Of a stretch of 64,000 bases of DNA, positions 18,454-27,349 are shown piece after piece; within the stretch, counting starts at the first letter, position 1, and each line of letters begins with the position of its first letter. Position numbers and translations under genes: made by a program. The notes beneath the pieces are model-generated. The model saw nothing but the letters and a program-made list of their open reading frames with translations. It was not told where the DNA came from and ran no database searches. The DNA is taken from positions 62,001 to 126,000 of the forward strand of contig CAMDGV010000004.1 of the NCBI GenBank assembly GCA_945898055.1, written 5' to 3'. The stretch is from Akkermansia muciniphila. GTDB taxonomy: Bacteria; Verrucomicrobiota; Verrucomicrobiia; Limisphaerales; UBA9464.

Positions 18454-19308
18454 CTATTTTAAAATGCTATTTCTCAACTTTTCTTCTAACAACGCTAGTT
18501 TTTCATTAGCGGTTCTCAATCGTTTCGCTAAAATGCAAGCCACGATATTACCCGGATGATCTTGTCCATCAGACCGTTTATCTAAAAGATCAGCGGCCCG
18601 AAAACCAAGAAGCTGACAGCGGCCCTTAGCTGCTGCTGAAGCGAGTCTTGGACTATTCTGTATAACTCCCATTTCCCCGAACACGCCGCCTGGTTCCACT
18701 GTTTCAATCTCAGCACTGAGACCGTTTGACTCACGAGTAATAATAACTTTACCACTTCGAACGACAAAAAACTTATCGCTCGCTTCTCCCTGACGAAATA
18801 TGACTTGTCCATCAGCAAACTCGACTGTTGCTTTACGGATATCTGCATTTACCATTTCCGTTCGGATATAAGACCCTATAAATCGGCCCACTATTCCAAA
18901 ACCAACTCCTGTGGCCACCGCTAGACAATTGGTGGTTAAATCACCTTTTAAATCCATGGTCCTGCCGAACATGGGTTGTAGCATTTCTAAACCGGCACTT
19001 AACCCAGCCACACCTATAATACCGAAGGGCCATAACTTGGGCTGTAACCCCATAATTAAAAGCATTCCCAAAAGTGTGTAGCCTACAAAATGCACAATTT
19101 TATCCGCTCCAACAGCGACTCCTTTCGGGGCCATCAAACTACCAAGAACCGCACATATCATTCCAGCTAGCGACAAAACGATCATCACGTTTCGGAGATG
19201 GGGCGGAATATCTAAATAAGGTGTTTTATATTTTCTAACAACCGAATTTTCCGAATCCGACTTTTTTGATTTCACTCCGACAATAGATCCCTGACTATTT
19301 GAATTCAT
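18454..19308 (-). CDS. Fusion of a VanZ-like membrane domain and a cyclic nucleotide-binding domain
   Basis: 284 residues. About 40 polar N-terminal residues precede four probable membrane segments (VMIVLSLAGMICAVLGSLM; VHFVGYTLLGMLLIMGL; FGIIGVAGLSAGLEM; LAVATGVGFGIVGRFIG). The pattern DKIVHFVGY, then GLEMLQPMFGR and DLTTNCLAVATG fits VanZ-like domains. Residues ~160-265 are a CRP-type nucleotide-binding domain: FADGQVIFRQGEASDKFFVV, RSGKVIITRE, and the phosphate-cassette region GGVFGEMGVIQNSPRLAS with Glu and Arg kept. The C-terminus is a short charged helix (TANEKLALLEEKLRN). There is no DNA-binding domain. Likely a cyclic-nucleotide-responsive membrane protein. Its DNA is AT-richer than the neighbours. 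Confidence 0.75.
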   Translation of the reverse strand: MNSNSQGSIVGVKSKKSDSENSVVRKYKTPYLDIPPHLRNVMIVLSLAGMICAVLGSLMAPKGVAVGADKIVHFVGYTLLGMLLIMGLQPKLWPFGIIGVAGLSAGLEMLQPMFGRTMDLKGDLTTNCLAVATGVGFGIVGRFIGSYIRTEMVNADIRKATVEFADGQVIFRQGEASDKFFVVRSGKVIITRESNGLSAEIETVEPGGVFGEMGVIQNSPRLASAAAKGRCQLLGFRAADLLDKRSDGQDHPGNIVACILAKRLRTANEKLALLEEKLRNSILK

Positions 19309-19394
19309 TTTAATATCTAATGTAGCTTAGTAACTGTTAAAACAGAGAGGTCTAATTTTAAATTAACTTAATAATGCTACCTCTAATCTAATAC

Positions 19395-19410
19395 GAAAGA
19401 TGCATCTTTC
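19395..19410. promoter_or_regulatory. Perfect 16-bp palindrome upstream of the VanZ/CNB gene
   Basis: GAAAGATGCATCTTTC is a perfect palindrome, 87 bp upstream of the start of the VanZ/cNMP-binding gene, in AT-rich intergenic DNA. Its position suits an operator for that gene. The binding factor is unknown. Confidence 0.45.
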
Positions 19411-19554
19411 CACAAGAAAAATTTAAATACTTAGCTCCCACGTCGAGTTTAAAAGAATGAGTTAATTTATCTAAATTCTGAATTTAATCAGGCTCATCTC
19501 AATGGCTCGCGAATCCTCAGTCTCTCAATCCTAGCTAATATCAAGTGGCCTCGG

Positions 19555-20730
19555 TCACCTCGGCTCCGGCTTGGACTCCAAAGTGATCACCAAAGCATTA
19601 CCCGTGGGACGTTCCGCCCGTTCACATGGATTATTAAGCACTTGTCCCAACACCCACAAAGTCGAAGACCCGCCACCGTCGAGGTTCAGGGCCTCGGTAC
19701 AACCCAAATCTAAAAGATACCGAGTTAACTCGGATAACGTCATCCCGACAGAAACCGAAGGTTGACGTCCATCTACCTGCATCAAGAAAAGCATTTCTTT
19801 ATTCCAACCAAGAGCACTCCGCGGATGCCGTACTTCCCCACTTCCTAACTCTGTTGAGCGCCCGCCACGAATCAGTGCAGGCCCCCCTCCAATGGCGGTC
19901 CGTGCGCCCTTCAAATTAGGAAGAGTCGAGGAATCGATCATCAAAGTACTCCCCACCCTGAGTTGCTTATCCTCGGCCCGCAGGTTGGAGGGCAGAACCA
20001 AGAGCATTCGTCCCTTTGCAATGCGGGATCTGCCGCCTTGGCCCACTTCGACCACACGAAAAGCGCGCCTCTCGCCCACCCTTAATCCCTCCACTTCTGG
20101 GTCTAGTGTCTCCAGTACAATTTCCGAGTCTGAGGAAGGCCGCGTCACCCCAACTGCCTCCTCTGTATACAAGACCGCCCGATCCTCGCGTTCCTCGTTC
20201 AAACCGAGGGGTGTTTGCGATCCATCCGGCCAAACCACGGCCAAGAGGGAGATCACGTTGGTCATATGGAACGAACCGTCTGGCTCAACCCAGAAACAGC
20301 TTTTCTCTGAGGGCATCGACACCAATCGTCCTTCAAAGATACACAGTCCTTCCGGGTCACCCACCCAGGCCCCAGAGCGAACAAAATAGTCGCCGTTAAT
20401 GGCTGCTACTGGGCGACCCCGTGACCTAGGAAAGCGGCGCACTTGTTCCGACACTGAGCTTGCCCCCAAGGCGTTGCCGCCACCGAGGGTCACATGCAAC
20501 TGCAGATCGACCCGAGAGCGGCGAATACGAACCATATGAATCGCCCACGGCCCTTCTGAGCGATCGTCCTGAAGATAAGTAAACGCATCGCTGAACCGAG
20601 GTTTCCGAAGGGTATTGGTGGTTTGGGCGGACAAACTCAGCGCCCCGAGTAACAGAGAAAAAAGTAAATACCCCAAGCAAACACCGCCCCCGCTGCCTGA
20701 AGGAGAGTTTGAAAAGTCACGCGTCTCCAT
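19555..20730 (-). CDS. Phosphodiester glycosidase (NAGPA/DUF2233 family), paralog 1
   Basis: 391 residues with an N-terminal membrane/signal segment (YLLFSLLLGALSLSAQ). The catalytic domain motifs are PVAAINGDYFVRSGAWVGDP, TAIGGGPALIRGG, RHPRSALGWN, and ALNLDGGGSSTLWV near the C-terminus. This family includes the human uncovering enzyme and bacterial enzymes hydrolysing GlcNAc-1-phosphodiesters, so a periplasmic role on cell-wall teichoic-like or glycan phosphodiesters is inferred. Its start overlaps the stop of paralog 2 by one base (TAATG), so translation is coupled; it is the last gene of the MoxR operon. Confidence 0.85.
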   Translation of the reverse strand: METRDFSNSPSGSGGGVCLGYLLFSLLLGALSLSAQTTNTLRKPRFSDAFTYLQDDRSEGPWAIHMVRIRRSRVDLQLHVTLGGGNALGASSVSEQVRRFPRSRGRPVAAINGDYFVRSGAWVGDPEGLCIFEGRLVSMPSEKSCFWVEPDGSFHMTNVISLLAVVWPDGSQTPLGLNEEREDRAVLYTEEAVGVTRPSSDSEIVLETLDPEVEGLRVGERRAFRVVEVGQGGRSRIAKGRMLLVLPSNLRAEDKQLRVGSTLMIDSSTLPNLKGARTAIGGGPALIRGGRSTELGSGEVRHPRSALGWNKEMLFLMQVDGRQPSVSVGMTLSELTRYLLDLGCTEALNLDGGGSSTLWVLGQVLNNPCERAERPTGNALVITLESKPEPR

Positions 20731-21878
20731 TAAAATCGTTCGGTTTTCTGCTCTGTTCCCGACTTAGGTTGAGCCCTTTCTACAACCATAAGACTGGTCG
20801 CAGTCTGACGTTCGTGACCGTAACAGGGACTATTTAAAATACGATTTCCAAGGAGTAGTTCCGTAGAACCACCCCCGTCCAAGTTCATCGCCTCGGTACA
20901 ACCCAACCCCTGAAAATAACCAGCTAACTCTGGCAAGGTCATTCCCACGGATAAACCTGGCTGCCGACCATCCACCACCACGAGAAACCAATACGACGAG
21001 TTCCACCCCAGAGCCGAGCGGGGATGACGCTCTCTCGATTTCACCACACGCATCGCTGTCGGTTGTCCACCCGACAACAAAGCGGGACCGCCCCCTAGAG
21101 CCGTCGTGACTCCGAGCAGAGAGGGATTTGTTGCGGTTGAAAGACGCACCTTGGCTCCCAACTTGATCGCAGGCGCCAAAGACGAGGAGGGTAGCAGCAG
21201 GAGTTGTTGCGCCGTAGGCCCTTCGGCCCTCGCCTCCATCCGACCCAACACCACACCAGAGAAAACTCCGCCTAGCTTCAAGGGCAACCCGGCACTGGGA
21301 TCTACCGATAGAATCCAACCTCTTCGAGAATCTCCGCGTAACGCCCCAGTCGCCGCCGTAGTGTAGACCACCGTCTCCGAACCGTCATAGTCGGCGTTCA
21401 AGACAAAGGTATCGGAAGCTTCAGGACCCACACGAACCGTAAAAAGATTGCGAACCATTCCAATTCTAGGGAGTCCATTAGTGTCCATCCAAAAGCAGTC
21501 TCGTTCAATCGGATTGCTAACCAACTGACCTTCGAACACAAACAATCCACGCGGATCGCCAGGCATTGGATCATTTTCGGTGGCATAAAAATCGCCATTA
21601 ATCGCGGCAACTACCCTACCTGCAAATTCAGGAATAAGAGAAATTTGTTCACTCAAGGTATTAAGACCGATGCGATCACGAAAGCCGAGTGAGGGCAAAA
21701 ACCGAAATTCTAGATGATCCCGATTGATACGCACGACATGAACCGACCACGGCTCGTTGAAAGTGTCATGAGCCTCGGCCACACCGGGGCGAACGATCTT
21801 AAACACAGTGGCCGCGACGATCTCCAAACCACCGGAGATAAATCCGAGCATGAAAACCAATCCCTTCACCCACTTCAT
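20730..21878 (-). CDS. Phosphodiester glycosidase (NAGPA/DUF2233 family), paralog 2
   Basis: ATG at 21878 is chosen because it forms an ATGA overlap with the stop of the upstream VWA protein and begins a clean signal peptide (KWVKGLVFMLGFISGGLEI). The longer frame from 21947 runs into that gene. The same motif set as paralog 1 is present: RVVAAINGDFYATENDPMPG, TTALGGGPALLSGG, RHPRSALGWNSSYWFLVVVD, MNLDGGGSTELLLG. The two neighbours share order and motifs and look like an old tandem duplication, but the DNA is well diverged. Periplasmic or outer-face enzyme is inferred. Confidence 0.85.
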   Translation of the reverse strand: MKWVKGLVFMLGFISGGLEIVAATVFKIVRPGVAEAHDTFNEPWSVHVVRINRDHLEFRFLPSLGFRDRIGLNTLSEQISLIPEFAGRVVAAINGDFYATENDPMPGDPRGLFVFEGQLVSNPIERDCFWMDTNGLPRIGMVRNLFTVRVGPEASDTFVLNADYDGSETVVYTTAATGALRGDSRRGWILSVDPSAGLPLKLGGVFSGVVLGRMEARAEGPTAQQLLLLPSSSLAPAIKLGAKVRLSTATNPSLLGVTTALGGGPALLSGGQPTAMRVVKSRERHPRSALGWNSSYWFLVVVDGRQPGLSVGMTLPELAGYFQGLGCTEAMNLDGGGSTELLLGNRILNSPCYGHERQTATSLMVVERAQPKSGTEQKTERF

Positions 21879-24193
21879 GCCAACCCCTTCCAGCGCCGAA
21901 GACTCCATTCCAAAGTCAAAAAACCGAGAATCAGTCCTAAAACCCAAGGCTTATCCCAAAGCGCTCTGCGATCAAACTCCACCGTGGGTGCTGGGATGTT
22001 TTTCCATAACGTCTTCAATCCAACGACCTCAGTATCCGTCAATTGATGAGCCATTCCGCCGCCAGCCGCAGCGATGCTTTCCACCAAAACAGGGCGTGCC
22101 CGCAAATCGACCATTTCTCGCTCGACCGTCTCGCCGACCAATAATTGTCGATCTTCTCCCAAGAGGTTGGTTTTGCCTTGGGCAACGGCGGTCACAATGA
22201 AGGCTCCCACTTGACGGAGCGGTATCTGCCCTTGATAAGCGTGCGTGGCTGGATCGTAGCGAGCGGTAGCCACCGCATTGCTCGAGATTCCATCGCCCAA
22301 ATAAAAGGTGACAGTAGCACCCGCGACTTCACCCAAGGAAATGTCTCGAACTTTGACCGAAGCCGCAATCGTATCACCGGGTGCTGCATAGCCCGTGCTT
22401 AATTCTAAAATAACCGGTTGATTCGTTTTACTGCTGCGACCCGCGGCCAACCACCGGACGGCGTTCACCCAGAAACCTCGATAATATCGAGAATCACAAT
22501 TCTCTTCACTGAGCCCCCAGTTCTTGTTGATCGGTTCGCCCCACAAAGTCTCAAATTCCTCCCCCCAAGCCCGCGTTGTATCCGAGGTAAAAGCCATACT
22601 CCGACCTCGTCCCACCTCCTGCACCGCCAAGACGACCGTCCCAACGCCACCGGTAAAAGGTTCATCGGTGGTGGCCAGAAGAGTGGCTCCAGGTTTCACT
22701 CGCTCCATTCGATTCAATCCCTTCAACGTTGGAAATTTCTCACCCCAAATCTTCGCGGTCTCAACTCGATTCGCTCCAAAAGCAACGAGGGGATGGGTCA
22801 ACGCGGCCCGCGGCACTTTCAACCGAAATTCGGTGCGATCAGAATCGTAAGCCCCTTCCATCGCCACCGGAATAATCCGATCGAGTACGGTCTTATGATA
22901 ACCACCACGACCAAAAGCAGAGTTGCCACCAATCATCACAAAACCGCCTCCAAATTCTTCAACCAGCCGGGCCATATTGGTCAATTGATCCCCGGAAAAG
23001 GATTCCCTTTTAATATCACTATGGATGACGACGTCATATTCGAGCAGTCCATGGAGCGTCTTTGGAAATCCCCGGGTTGGGTGCTCGACCGGATAGATCC
23101 GTTCGCCGGTTTGCTGATCCACATCTACGGTATTTAAATATTGGCCGTTACCACCAAATTGACGATAGAGGGTAGTCACCTTAATCCCTGGATCCGACTG
23201 CAACGCATCTTTTAAATACTTCCATTCTGGCTTGGGACTCGCATTATTTTGAGGCGTCCCTTCCATGTAAAGAACCCGCAGAGTGGGGTCAGTAACTTCC
23301 AACCCAAATTGACGGCGATTATTCGATGCCAACCACTCTCCTTCCAACGGCAAAACGGCTACTTCATAAATTTGAAACCCTCTTCCTCGAGGAGTGAACT
23401 CGATTTCCGTCCGCTGCGAAGGTCCAGTCAAGGTCACCTTCTGACTTGCCAAAACATCCTTCTCCCGTCGGACCACTACAACCACTGATCGCCCTTCAAA
23501 CCCTGGCGATCGAAGGATCACCGCCAACCGGGTAGGAGCTTCATTAGGAACCGCTCGCTTCACCTGTACATTCTCCACGATCACATCGCGCATCTCATTG
23601 GTCGTTCCGGTCAGGAGGGTGTGAACGGCTAGCCCACGTCGTTGCAAACGTCGCGCCGTTACCTCCGGGAGACCGGAAGCCGTTTCAATGCCGTCGCTTA
23701 CTAAAATCACGCCGGTCAAGGGTGAATCGCCGGGTGCCGACAGCATCGATTCTAATGCCCCTGCCAAGGCGCTGGAAGACCCTGTCGCGGCTAGGGCAAT
23801 CCCATTCGTTTCTAAAATAACCTTATCACTGAATCCGTAGCTCAGTAGATCGACGTCTGCGGGTTTAACTGCCTCAATGTTTTTAGCAATCCAAGCGCGA
23901 CCCGCCCCCAAACGACCGCCGGCAACATCCAAAGTAGCCATACTCTTCGAGGTATCGAATAACACAGCCAAACGCGCCTTATGATGCTGGGTGAACTTCT
24001 CCACCCACTGTGGATCCAGAAGACAGATAACCAGTGCGCCTACCACGGTGGCCCGAAGTAAAGTGGCCACGACTCGCGGCCATCCGCCCGATCGCCCTTT
24101 ACCGGTGGCGTAACTGGTAATAATCAGGATCAGAGCGGCCACTCCACCCGCAGCAATCCAGCGGAGATCGGGAAGGTAAGTGAATTGAGTCAT
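21875..24193 (-). CDS. Membrane-anchored VWA / glutamine amidotransferase-like protein
   Basis: 772 residues. Two N-terminal membrane segments (LRWIAAGGVAALILIITSYA; ATLLRATVVGALVICLL) are followed by a VWA-type domain with the metal-site motif DTSKS (LAVLFDTSKSMATLDV) and VILVSDGIETASGLPEVTAR. The middle part resembles the class I amidotransferase-like domain of such proteins (VVIHSDIKRESFSGDQLTNM, then ARLVEEFGGGFVMIGGNSAF). A last membrane segment (WVLGLILGFLTLEWSL) ends the protein. Typical partner of MoxR/DUF58 operons in PVC and Bacteroidota, presumably an envelope complex driven by the MoxR ATPase. Confidence 0.8.
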   Translation of the reverse strand: MTQFTYLPDLRWIAAGGVAALILIITSYATGKGRSGGWPRVVATLLRATVVGALVICLLDPQWVEKFTQHHKARLAVLFDTSKSMATLDVAGGRLGAGRAWIAKNIEAVKPADVDLLSYGFSDKVILETNGIALAATGSSSALAGALESMLSAPGDSPLTGVILVSDGIETASGLPEVTARRLQRRGLAVHTLLTGTTNEMRDVIVENVQVKRAVPNEAPTRLAVILRSPGFEGRSVVVVVRREKDVLASQKVTLTGPSQRTEIEFTPRGRGFQIYEVAVLPLEGEWLASNNRRQFGLEVTDPTLRVLYMEGTPQNNASPKPEWKYLKDALQSDPGIKVTTLYRQFGGNGQYLNTVDVDQQTGERIYPVEHPTRGFPKTLHGLLEYDVVIHSDIKRESFSGDQLTNMARLVEEFGGGFVMIGGNSAFGRGGYHKTVLDRIIPVAMEGAYDSDRTEFRLKVPRAALTHPLVAFGANRVETAKIWGEKFPTLKGLNRMERVKPGATLLATTDEPFTGGVGTVVLAVQEVGRGRSMAFTSDTTRAWGEEFETLWGEPINKNWGLSEENCDSRYYRGFWVNAVRWLAAGRSSKTNQPVILELSTGYAAPGDTIAASVKVRDISLGEVAGATVTFYLGDGISSNAVATARYDPATHAYQGQIPLRQVGAFIVTAVAQGKTNLLGEDRQLLVGETVEREMVDLRARPVLVESIAAAGGGMAHQLTDTEVVGLKTLWKNIPAPTVEFDRRALWDKPWVLGLILGFLTLEWSLRRWKGLA

Positions 24194-24232
24194 CGTGACA
24201 TTTTAGCGTTTTATCAGGCTTTCCACTTCGAA

Positions 24233-26920
24233 TCATTCAGCTCGGGTCAATCGCTTAAAATACTCACTGATCTGGCCTTCGAATCTCTTGGGGGCTTCCT
24301 CAGCGGAAACATCAGACAAGAGCGGTTTCCCAGAAATCACCCTCTCCAAAAGGTCAGCAGCCGAACTCAATCCGGCGGCACCTGAGGCGCTTGCAGCTCG
24401 GGCTCCCTCTTTATTGGCTTCCTCCAGTGCCTGCGCGGCCGCGTCAACTTGACGCGAAGCTTCAGCTAAACGTTTCCCCGCTGCCTGCCCCGGCTTCGAA
24501 TCCTTAGCCACCAACTGCTTGACCTTTTCCCCCAGCTTCTTTGCTTTCTCGCCCAACTGTTTTTCCGCAGCCGCAAGCGGGCCTCCGCCCGGTTGGCTTC
24601 CTCCTTTTCTGGTGCCTTGACCCAGTTCCTTGCCCTGACCTTTTCCGACGCCCTGACCGGGTTCTTTGCCCTCACCTTTGTTAGGCTCTTTTCCGGGTTC
24701 TTTTCCAGCAGACTCCCGTGGCTTAGCGCGGGAGGCCATCTCTTGCAGCCGCGCGGCCTCCTTCGCTTGCTTTGAATCCTTGGCTAGTTCCGATTCCTTA
24801 CTAGGCTCCATCGCCGAATTCTTGGGCTTGCCTTGCCCCTTCCCTCCCCCTTCCCCTTCTCCTTGCCCCTCCCCTTCCCCTTCAATTGTAGAAGCGATCT
24901 CACTTTGAGCCTTTGCTAATTCGCGCGCCTCCGTCAAAGCCTCCTTCAGCTCTTGCAAATTGGGAACTTCCTCCGGCTTCTTTTTCAACTCTTCCAGCAC
25001 GACACTTACCGGTTCTTTGGCCGCGGGTTCCGGTGTTTGTTCAGGCTTCTTTTCACCCAACTCCATCGGTCGGGTGGGAAGATTCTTCAATTGTGGCATT
25101 GCCTTGATCGCCTCGTATAGGTGAGCCAAAGCTTTCTCTTCCCTCGGCACGGCTTCTCCTTGACTGAGTCGGGTCAATGATTTCGCTGCTTGGCCCATTT
25201 CTTCCACCGCCGCTTCAATCGCGCCTTGTGCGGCAAAGGGAGCTCCGGCCTCCTCCAACTTCAGCCGATACATTTCAGCAAATTCGCGGGCATCTCGCTG
25301 CCTTTGAGCTAATTCAGCGAAAACAAGAGGTGCCGCATGGGTGGGCAGCGAGGTTGTGTCAGCGACAATCCCCTTTTGAATCGCTAACAGATTCAATTTC
25401 TGTGAGGGCGGCCCTTTCCGCTTTGATGCGGGTGGCGAAGTGGGATCCGCAATTTCAATAAAGTAGGTTGGCGACCGTCCAATACCCGGGCCGTCAAAAT
25501 CATTGTTGTCACGGGCTTCAGCATAATAAGCCAAGACATCAAAGGGGCGAAGTTTCATTCCCTCCAAACGTAAGACGGCCGCCGCCAATGTTTCTCCGTC
25601 TTTTACATGGCGGTCGCGCACCTCCAAAGTCGTGTTCGATCCGCCCAACTTATGATAAATAATCCGGAGACTGGCGATGCCAAAATCATCAGTTGCCTTC
25701 ACCATCAGTGGCACTTTTTCAGAGGGTTCAGCTCGGATATCTTCGCCGGGTTCGGTGATGTCCACCTTAGGAGGTTGATCTGGCAAGGCTCGAATCCGGA
25801 ACAGGCTGCGGTCAATCCCAGGCCGCCCTTTTAAATCGATCAAAGCATACTCATAAGCGGTGTCGTTGGTCAGGGTCAACTGAGCCGTCCAAAAATTAGA
25901 TCCCGCCGAACTTAATAATACCTCAGTGCCATTGGTGAATCGCAACGAGGCACTCCCCAATGGGACGTTTCCTTCCACACGAAAGAGAGCGCGGGTTCCT
26001 CGAATGACAGTGAGATCGCCCATTGATTGTTCGGTCGGCCCAATTCGAGTGTAAGCGGGTGGGGTTAAACCGACCGTCGCCGTCTGAACCTTGGCCGGAA
26101 TAAAAGCCTCCACGATATACTCAGGTGACACCGCATCCCCAGCAATCACTCGGTAGGTCCCGGACAGTGCCACTTCCAAACGATGCACTGCGGTTAAATT
26201 ACTCAAGACCGTTATAGGCACCCGAGTCCATGTATTCGACCCCTTGATCCGCCATTGGAACACGACCAAGTTGGGTGTTCGGCCGGAAAACTTACTAAGA
26301 ATAGAAAGCGAACTGCCCACCGGCCATTCACCTCCTTGCGGCGAAACCTCGACCTCGGTAAACGTGGTACTAGTCCAAGGCACCAAAGCTCGAAGGAAAG
26401 CCTTGCCGGAAGAGGGCGCGAAGAGAAGAAAAGAGACGAATCCAACAAGGACGCCCCCTCCCCCTATGAAGGCAGGAATGAGAAATCGCTGAGTGTAAGG
26501 CGTTTGATTTCGTTCCAACGCCAAGGATGCTCGAGCTTCCAAAGCTTCGGCTAAAAGGGTCTCATAGCCTGCCGACGCCGTCTGTTGGCCCGATAAATAT
26601 TCTGCTGCCGTCGAGACGTCGCATCCCAAATCGGTGACTCGACCCTCGGCATCCAAAGCAACTTCTTTCAGACCGGTTGATTGACCCAAAATGCGCACGA
26701 TGAATCTCACTGCACCGACCAAGAATCCACAAATCACAATCAAACCAATCCCCCGGATCCAAGGCGGCACGATGAGCCAATAATCGGTCAAAGCGAGGGC
26801 GAGCAACACCAATAGAACGCTGGAGCCTGCGGCCAGCCCAACACCCGCTCGGCGAGCAAAGTCCTTACGATGAGCCGCGGCGGAAAGTGTGCGGCGAGCG
26901 TGATCAGCGGTGGAGTTCAT
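24233..26920 (-). CDS. DUF4175-like large membrane protein with low-complexity C-terminus
   Basis: ATG at 26920 (MNSTADHARRTLSAAAHRKD) is 4 bp from the preceding stop and is preferred over 27037, which would overlap the upstream gene. About 895 residues: two or three membrane segments in the first ~170 residues (GSSVLLVLLALALTDYWLIV; IGLIVICGFLVGAVRFIV; FIGGGGVLVGFVSFLLF). Then Ig-like repeats follow (IPAKVQTATVGLTPPAYTRI, LPDQPPKVDITEPGEDIRAE). The tail is long and rich in Glu, Gly, Gln and Lys (GEGEGQGEGEGGGKGQGK), with helical Ala/Lys stretches. It fits the DUF4175-like member of this operon type; biochemical role unknown. Confidence 0.75.
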   Translation of the reverse strand: MNSTADHARRTLSAAAHRKDFARRAGVGLAAGSSVLLVLLALALTDYWLIVPPWIRGIGLIVICGFLVGAVRFIVRILGQSTGLKEVALDAEGRVTDLGCDVSTAAEYLSGQQTASAGYETLLAEALEARASLALERNQTPYTQRFLIPAFIGGGGVLVGFVSFLLFAPSSGKAFLRALVPWTSTTFTEVEVSPQGGEWPVGSSLSILSKFSGRTPNLVVFQWRIKGSNTWTRVPITVLSNLTAVHRLEVALSGTYRVIAGDAVSPEYIVEAFIPAKVQTATVGLTPPAYTRIGPTEQSMGDLTVIRGTRALFRVEGNVPLGSASLRFTNGTEVLLSSAGSNFWTAQLTLTNDTAYEYALIDLKGRPGIDRSLFRIRALPDQPPKVDITEPGEDIRAEPSEKVPLMVKATDDFGIASLRIIYHKLGGSNTTLEVRDRHVKDGETLAAAVLRLEGMKLRPFDVLAYYAEARDNNDFDGPGIGRSPTYFIEIADPTSPPASKRKGPPSQKLNLLAIQKGIVADTTSLPTHAAPLVFAELAQRQRDAREFAEMYRLKLEEAGAPFAAQGAIEAAVEEMGQAAKSLTRLSQGEAVPREEKALAHLYEAIKAMPQLKNLPTRPMELGEKKPEQTPEPAAKEPVSVVLEELKKKPEEVPNLQELKEALTEARELAKAQSEIASTIEGEGEGQGEGEGGGKGQGKPKNSAMEPSKESELAKDSKQAKEAARLQEMASRAKPRESAGKEPGKEPNKGEGKEPGQGVGKGQGKELGQGTRKGGSQPGGGPLAAAEKQLGEKAKKLGEKVKQLVAKDSKPGQAAGKRLAEASRQVDAAAQALEEANKEGARAASASGAAGLSSAADLLERVISGKPLLSDVSAEEAPKRFEGQISEYFKRLTRAE

Positions 26921-26924
26921 AAGT

Positions 26925-27344
26925 TTAGGCGGCACCCATTTCGGGAGGAGATACGGATTTGGTTTCGACTTTTCGGGAACAAAAACGGGAGGAGTAAGAG
27001 GCGCGGCAACCCAACGATTTCCAAAGCCAGCGTGCAATCACTAACGAGGTGCTACCAAAAAGCAGAGTTACCATCAGTTCAGGGAAATTGCGCCCCAGTG
27101 ACCCCACCCCATCGGCCCAAAGATTGACGATTGAAATGCTCACTAAAACCAATCCCACCAACGCCGAGGGTAAAGCAGTGATGCATCGTAAGAACGACCA
27201 GAGCAGACCGTTCATCGGCGACCTGAAAAAACGAACAGGCAGCCAGAAGATCAAGGAGACGATCAACCCACCCACGACCGGCAGAAGGCAGATATCGCGC
27301 ATCTGACTCACTGCAAGGGCCAAGGGTAGAAAGGGGTAAGGCAT
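26925..27344 (-). CDS. Small integral membrane protein of the MoxR operon
   Basis: 139 residues with about three or four membrane segments (CLLPVVGGLIVSLIFWLPV; FLRCITALPSALVGLVLVSI; LMVTLLFGSTSLVIARWLW). I do not recognise a family. It lies 5 bp after the BatA-like gene and 4 bp before the DUF4175-like gene, so it is almost certainly translated as part of the operon. Probably an assembly or scaffold component of the same membrane complex. Confidence 0.7.
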   Translation of the reverse strand: MPYPFLPLALAVSQMRDICLLPVVGGLIVSLIFWLPVRFFRSPMNGLLWSFLRCITALPSALVGLVLVSISIVNLWADGVGSLGRNFPELMVTLLFGSTSLVIARWLWKSLGCRASYSSRFCSRKVETKSVSPPEMGAA

Positions 27345-27349
27345 CCGTC

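Noticed and set aside
18181-18462. Plus-strand open frame of 93 codons
   Set aside because: No family features, no ribosome site, and composition like non-coding DNA.
24590-24900. Low-complexity plus-strand frames
   Set aside because: They mirror the Glu/Gly/Gln/Lys-rich tail of the DUF4175-like protein on the minus strand.
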